This document shows, piece by piece, positions 34,917-38,839 of a stretch of 38,839 nucleotides of DNA; positions within the stretch are counted from its first letter, which is position 1, and each line of letters starts with the position of its first letter. Under the pieces are notes generated by a model. It worked only from the letters and a program-made list of their open reading frames with translations. It was not told where the DNA came from and did not search any database. Position numbers and translations under genes: made by a program. Origin of the DNA: CAYPZL01 sp964415045 (GTDB lineage: Bacteria; Planctomycetota; Phycisphaerae; Sedimentisphaerales; Anaerobacaceae); contig CAYPZL010000028.1 of assembly GCA_964415045.1 (NCBI GenBank), positions 1 to 38,839 on the forward strand. Direction: 5' to 3'.

Positions 34917-35771
34917 ATGGCCCACAGAATCACAGGCAAGAAACAAATCGGTGACGAAGTATTCTGGGCGGAAATCGAGGCGCCGCTGATCGCGCGAGCC
35001 CGCCGGCCCGGTCAATTCATCATTCTCAGTATTGATACCGAGCATTCCGAGCGTATTCCGCTGACCATCGCCGGCGCCGATCCGGAGAAGGGCACGATCG
35101 AGCTGATCTGGCAGCGGGTCGGAAAAACCACGGCGCAATTGGCCGATCTCAGCGCGGGCGACGAAATCGCCAACGTCGCCGGACCGCTCGGCACCCCGAC
35201 GCATATCGAGAATTTCGGAACGGTCGTCTGCATCGGCGGCGGCATCGGCAACGCCCCCCTGCTGCCGATCGCCGCAGCTCTCAAGCAGGCGGGAAACACC
35301 GTTATCAGTATCCTGGGGGCCAGGGACAAGAGTCACCTCATCCTGGAAGAGCAATTCACCGACGTCAGCGACGAGATCATCGTCTGCACCGACGACGGCT
35401 CCTACGGCCGCAAGGCCCTGGTCACCGAGCCGCTCAAAGAGGTCTGCCGGCGCAACCACAAGCCCGATCAGGCCTTCGCCATCGGACCGACCATCATGAT
35501 GAAGTTCTGCTGCGACGTGACCCGCGAATTCGACGTCCCGACCCAGGTCTCGCTCAACACGATCATGGTCGACGGCACCGGCATGTGCGGGGGCTGCCGC
35601 GTCGAGGTGGACGGCAAGCCCAAGTTCGTCTGCGTCGACGGGCCCGAGTTCGACGGGCACAAGGTCAACTTCGACCTGATGATGAAACGCATGGGCGCCT
35701 ACAAAAACCAGGAAAAGCAAGCGTACGAGAAATACAAACAGCATCGGTGCCGGATCGGCCTGGACAAGTAG
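34917..35771 (+). CDS. nfnA: NfnA-type flavin/[2Fe-2S] subunit (NADH-dependent ferredoxin:NADP+ oxidoreductase, small)
   Basis: 284 residues. The FAD-binding barrel has R-x-P-L-T at 46-50 (RIPLT), the NAD(H) domain GGGIGNAP at 107-114. The C-terminal [2Fe-2S] site has the distinctive Asp plus three Cys: Asp219, Cys224, Cys227 and Cys239 (VDGTGMCGGC...C), as known from Nfn small subunits rather than PyrK, which uses four Cys. With the gene at 35838 it should form the electron-bifurcating NfnAB complex, which links NADH and reduced ferredoxin to NADPH in anaerobes. Sulfide dehydrogenase SudB is the same architecture and cannot be excluded by sequence alone. Confidence 0.85.
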   Translation: MAHRITGKKQIGDEVFWAEIEAPLIARARRPGQFIILSIDTEHSERIPLTIAGADPEKGTIELIWQRVGKTTAQLADLSAGDEIANVAGPLGTPTHIENFGTVVCIGGGIGNAPLLPIAAALKQAGNTVISILGARDKSHLILEEQFTDVSDEIIVCTDDGSYGRKALVTEPLKEVCRRNHKPDQAFAIGPTIMMKFCCDVTREFDVPTQVSLNTIMVDGTGMCGGCRVEVDGKPKFVCVDGPEFDGHKVNFDLMMKRMGAYKNQEKQAYEKYKQHRCRIGLDK

Positions 35772-35837
35772 AGGCGCCCCGGTGCCGCTCGTTTCCCTGC
35801 CACGACCGCCGGTGACAGCCGCGAGGAAGTTTCCGCT

Positions 35838-37319
35838 GTGACAGAAGAAGAAAGACAAGAATTACTGCAAGAACTAACGGCCAAGAAGAACGCCGGCACG
35901 CTCAGCGCGAAGGACCGCTTTGCGATCCCGCCGCAGGAAATGCCACAGCAGGACCCGACCGCCCGGCGCAACAACATCAACGAAGTGGCACTCGGTTACA
36001 CCGAAGCCGAAGCCCGCCTGGAGGCGATGCGATGCCTCCAATGCAAAACCGCGCCCTGCGTCCAGGGTTGTCCCGTGCAGATTCGCATCCGGGACTTCGT
36101 CGCCGCGATCGCCGAGGGCCGCTACGCCGAAGCGCTGCAAATCATCAAGGAAAACTCCCTGCTGCCGGCGGTCTGCGGACGCGTCTGTCCCCAGGAGGTG
36201 CAGTGCCAGGAGAAATGCACGGTCGGGCTCAAGTTCAAGGACGTTTCGAAGGCGGTTTCGATCGGCCGGCTGGAACGCTTCGTGGCCGACCGGGCGAAAG
36301 ACAGCGACGCGGTGCCAGAGGTGGCTCCCCCTACGGGCATGAAAGTCGCCATCATCGGCTCAGGGCCCGGCGGGATCGTCGCGGCCGCCGACACTCGCAG
36401 AGCCGGCCACGATGTCACCGTCTTCGAGGCGTTCCACAAGCCCGGAGGCGTCATGGTCTACGGCATCCCCGAGTTCCGGCTCCCCAAGGCCATCGTGCAG
36501 GAGGAGATCGAGACGCTGCGGAAAATGGGCGTCGAGATCGTCACCAACTTCATCGTGGGACGCACCCGCACCATCGAGCAGTTGATGCGAGAGGACGGAT
36601 TCGACGCGGTCTATATCGGCGTCGGCGCGGGCCTGCCCAGCTTCATGGGGATCGAGGGCGAGTCGCTCGTCGGCGTCTACAGCGCCAACGAGTACCTGAC
36701 CCGCGCCAACCTCATGCGCGCGTACGAGTTCGGCAAAGGCGCCGATACACCCATCGCGGCCTCGAAGAAGGTGGCCGTCGTCGGGGGTGGCAACGTCGCG
36801 ATGGACGCCGCCCGCACCGCGCTGCGGCTCGGCGCCGAGAAGGTCTACCTCATCTACCGCCGCACCGAGAAGGAGATGCCCGCCCGCGTCGAGGAGGTCC
36901 ACCACGCCAAAGAGGAGGGCATCGAGTTCCACCTGCTCCAGAGCCCCAAGCGCATCATCGGCGACGAGAACGACAACGTCGTCGCCATCGAGTGCCTGCG
37001 GTACGAGTTGGGCGAGCCCGACGATTCGGGACGCCGAAGGCCCGTGCCCATCGCGGATTCCGAGTTCCAAATCGAGGTCGATACCGTCATCATCGCCATC
37101 GGCAACCAGGCCAATCCGCTCATCCGTCAGACCACGCCGGGACTGGAATTCAACAAGTGGGGCAACATCGTCGCCGACGAGAACGGAAAGACCTCCATGG
37201 AAGGCGTCTACGCCGGCGGCGACATCGTCCTCGGTGCCGCCACCGTCATCCTCGCCATGGGCCAGGGCCGAACCGCCGCCGCCGCCATAAACCAATACCT
37301 CGACGAAAAGAAGGCTTGA
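35838..37319 (+). CDS. gltA: NfnB / GltA-type NADPH flavoprotein subunit
   Basis: 493 residues, GTG start with GAGGA at 35823. The N-terminal domain has two [4Fe-4S] Cys groups: Cys66, Cys69, Cys74, Cys78 (MRCLQCKTAPCVQGC) and Cys113, Cys117, Cys123, Cys127. A GltD-like FAD domain begins with GSGPGG at 174-179 (AIIGSGPGGIVAAADTRRAG), with GVMVYGIPEFRLPK after it, and a second Rossmann motif VVGGGNVAMDAAR for NADPH. It is usually annotated as homotetrameric NADPH glutamate synthase (gltA), but no large glutamate synthase gene is adjacent, and pairing with an NfnA-type gene 66 bases upstream makes NfnB the better reading. Confidence 0.9.
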   Translation: MTEEERQELLQELTAKKNAGTLSAKDRFAIPPQEMPQQDPTARRNNINEVALGYTEAEARLEAMRCLQCKTAPCVQGCPVQIRIRDFVAAIAEGRYAEALQIIKENSLLPAVCGRVCPQEVQCQEKCTVGLKFKDVSKAVSIGRLERFVADRAKDSDAVPEVAPPTGMKVAIIGSGPGGIVAAADTRRAGHDVTVFEAFHKPGGVMVYGIPEFRLPKAIVQEEIETLRKMGVEIVTNFIVGRTRTIEQLMREDGFDAVYIGVGAGLPSFMGIEGESLVGVYSANEYLTRANLMRAYEFGKGADTPIAASKKVAVVGGGNVAMDAARTALRLGAEKVYLIYRRTEKEMPARVEEVHHAKEEGIEFHLLQSPKRIIGDENDNVVAIECLRYELGEPDDSGRRRPVPIADSEFQIEVDTVIIAIGNQANPLIRQTTPGLEFNKWGNIVADENGKTSMEGVYAGGDIVLGAATVILAMGQGRTAAAAINQYLDEKKA

Positions 37320-37409
37320 GACGTGGACTGTCGCTGGCCACAGACAACGTGCGACGTAGCCCCTGCCTTTGCTATTCCCTCGCCTTCGCCGCGAACTGTC
37401 CCCAAAAGG

Positions 37410-38642
37410 TCAAAGTTCCACTATGAGCTTCCGCAAGATATCCCAAGCGATCCGCGCGTCGTTCTCTGACACGGAGATCGCTGCTTTTCTTTGTTGCACT
37501 CCGGGGTGGATGAGGTTTCTGAAGCCTCGCAGTGCGTGGGCGAGATGATAGGTGTGATCGTCAATAATCTTCTCGCTTCGCGCAACATAAAGGAAATCAT
37601 CGAGACCCATTCTGTCAATGTTCTTTCTGCGCCCATTCTCCATGACGTACGTCTTGAAATTCCTCGTTAGAATCCTATCCAGTAGGATTGCCTCAATCGC
37701 ACTACCAGAAAGAACAAGCGTGGTCTTGAAACACTTCGTCAGAAGTGAGAGGGCTGCTTCTCGTAAGTCACGTCCAAGGATACTCTGCAAATCAGACGAG
37801 GAGATTTTCTTCAGGGCACCTATCACCTCCGAGGTGTAGCCAATTGCCATAAGGGCCTCTGGCGTGATCTCAGTGGCGACGCCAAGAATTGCCTCCGAGT
37901 GCTCAAATTCCACCTCGAACTCCGTGAGCAGAGTCGAAAGATAAGGATTGACTCGATGCACGGACTCATTCTCTTTGGGCTGTTTGCGTGCTGGGACCAG
38001 CAGGTTCCCCGTCGTGAGGTGTGTCACCATTTCGCGGGCGTTCTTTCGGGATAAGCCGCCCTCAGCAGCGAGCGTCCGTATAGCGCCGTGGACAACGCCG
38101 TCCAAGTCCTTCCGTTTCCAGAGACATAGCAAACATTTCTTGGTCTCATGTGATTCCTCGCGGAAGGCAGATGCTGCTCTTTCATATTCCAGGAGGCGCC
38201 CGAGATTGCCCTTGTAAAGCTCGTCGTCAGGGTTCAACTCGTGGGCGCGTAGATAGTACTGCTTGGCGGCAACGTAGTCTCCGTGTTGCTCGGAAATCCA
38301 ACCAAGATTATTCGTCACCGCCGGCTCCCTGGGATTGCGTGCCTCGCATATCCGATAGTAGGACTCCGCTTCTTTCAGGCTTCCAAGCGCGTCGTAAGCA
38401 TACGCAATGTGAAAAGTGGAACGCACGCTGTCAATGAGTTTCTGCGGTAAGACATCCGCCAGGGTAGAGAGGGGTCTGTGCTTCTTCTCTTCGGCCAGAC
38501 GCTGGATAACGACATCGAGTAGGGCCCCGATTTCGCGATACGGGAGCCAGTAGGGCGGGGCATTCTCAACCCGGTCCTTGATGTCGTCGACCATGTAGAG
38601 AAAGTCTTCTTCAGACGCGTTGAATACGAAGGAGAGGTCCAC
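37410..38642 (-). CDS. TPR protein with HEPN-like C-terminus, possibly 5'-partial
   Basis: 410 residues from the GTG at 38642, but there is no ribosome site there and the same frame stays open to the window edge (about 65 more codons, without ATG), so the true start may lie outside. Residues about 75-165 hold two to three TPR units (AYAYDALGSLKEAESYYRI, GDYVAAKQYYLRAHELNPDD). About 165-225 is a helical or winged-helix part. The C-terminus (about 295-410) is HEPN-like: LSGSAIEAILLDRIL and later ALRGFRNLIHPG, where R-x6-H could be the HEPN RNase motif. The DNA is clearly lower in GC than the rest of the window, a sign of transfer. Such proteins occur in defence and stress islands; this is inference. 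Confidence 0.7.
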   Translation of the reverse strand: MDLSFVFNASEEDFLYMVDDIKDRVENAPPYWLPYREIGALLDVVIQRLAEEKKHRPLSTLADVLPQKLIDSVRSTFHIAYAYDALGSLKEAESYYRICEARNPREPAVTNNLGWISEQHGDYVAAKQYYLRAHELNPDDELYKGNLGRLLEYERAASAFREESHETKKCLLCLWKRKDLDGVVHGAIRTLAAEGGLSRKNAREMVTHLTTGNLLVPARKQPKENESVHRVNPYLSTLLTEFEVEFEHSEAILGVATEITPEALMAIGYTSEVIGALKKISSSDLQSILGRDLREAALSLLTKCFKTTLVLSGSAIEAILLDRILTRNFKTYVMENGRRKNIDRMGLDDFLYVARSEKIIDDHTYHLAHALRGFRNLIHPGVQQRKAAISVSENDARIAWDILRKLIVEL

Positions 38643-38839
38643 GTCGCAATAGTCGTGCGAGGGGCCACCGGCCCCACTGTTGCAAAGATATCGCCATGTA
38701 TATGTATATGCATCGCGCCATTTGCCTTGTCGTATACTGATTGCGCGCAGTTCATTGCAGTACCGAATGTTCGCAGGATATTGTGCCTCGTCAAAAGAAT
38801 CTGTGGGCGATTTCCGGCTCTGGGAGAAGGCCGAGGTTG
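38643..38839. other. Window end: possible 5' extension of the TPR/HEPN-like gene
   Basis: On the minus strand this region is open in frame with the gene at 37410-38642. It also contains AT-rich TATACATATACATGG-like sequence (about 38695-38710) that would suit a promoter. I cannot decide between an N-terminal extension and an upstream regulatory region. Confidence 0.4.

Noticed and set aside
35838..37319. Glutamate synthase small subunit as the sole role
   Set aside because: No large glutamate synthase subunit in the window, and the adjacent NfnA-type gene with Asp+3Cys cluster fits the Nfn complex better.

Overview
The window looks like a stretch of a Planctomycetota chromosome, most likely the Phycisphaerae/Sedimentisphaerales side. 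I infer this from high GC, many secreted carbohydrate-active proteins (GH-A glycosidase-like protein, sulfatase, tandem esterase, FG-GAP propeller), a giant LTD/CotH/beta-helix surface protein, frequent GTG/TTG starts, and gene borders littered with short palindromic dispersed repeats. A TRAP transporter and an NfnAB-type electron-bifurcating pair suggest an anaerobic or microaerobic heterotroph. No rRNA, tRNA, CRISPR array, transposase or phage gene is visible, so placement rests on gene style only.

Layout. (1) 217-5952: a secreted propeller plus helical-domain protein (minus) diverges from a compact TRAP operon (dctP-dctQ-dctM) followed by a UspA-like gene. (2) 6024-17424: a secreted GH-A-type protein (minus) diverges from a 2746-residue LTD/CotH/beta-helix protein (plus). 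The ~350-bp gap between them holds dyads that could be regulatory. (3) 17489-20815: an FAD/NAD(P) oxidoreductase, a possible gene remnant, a CsgG/FlgO-like lipoprotein, and a two-gene unit of a tiny membrane protein and a zinc-ribbon protein. (4) 21020-26551: an FG-GAP propeller, an N-acyl-D-amino-acid deacylase homologue with a large in-frame internal loss, then convergent to them a sulfatase and a fused tandem alpha/beta hydrolase in one minus-strand operon. (5) 27060-31150: an LtaS-like membrane phosphotransferase/sulfatase-fold protein, a 64-residue SANT/Myb-like DNA-binding protein with a clear promoter, and a URO-D-superfamily enzyme. (6) 31151-32311: gene-poor DNA with a broken MNT-type nucleotidyltransferase and a mosaic of short repeats behind a good promoter. 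(7) 32312-37319: housekeeping genes trpS, scpA, trxA and an NfnA/NfnB pair. (8) 37410-end: a lower-GC TPR protein with a HEPN-like C-terminus whose 5' end may lie outside the window.

How the genes fit together: regions 1, 2 and 4 read as scavenging of sulfated or esterified polymers at the cell surface with uptake of small acids by TRAP. The housekeeping block supplies translation, chromosome organisation and redox balance. The clearest unexplained signals are the dispersed repeats at gene ends (one 65-bp family supplies the stop codons of two unrelated genes), the repeat mosaic upstream of trpS, the internally deleted deacylase and the giant mosaic surface protein. I do not see a self-evident new multi-gene system; the repeat families are my best candidate for something under-described.
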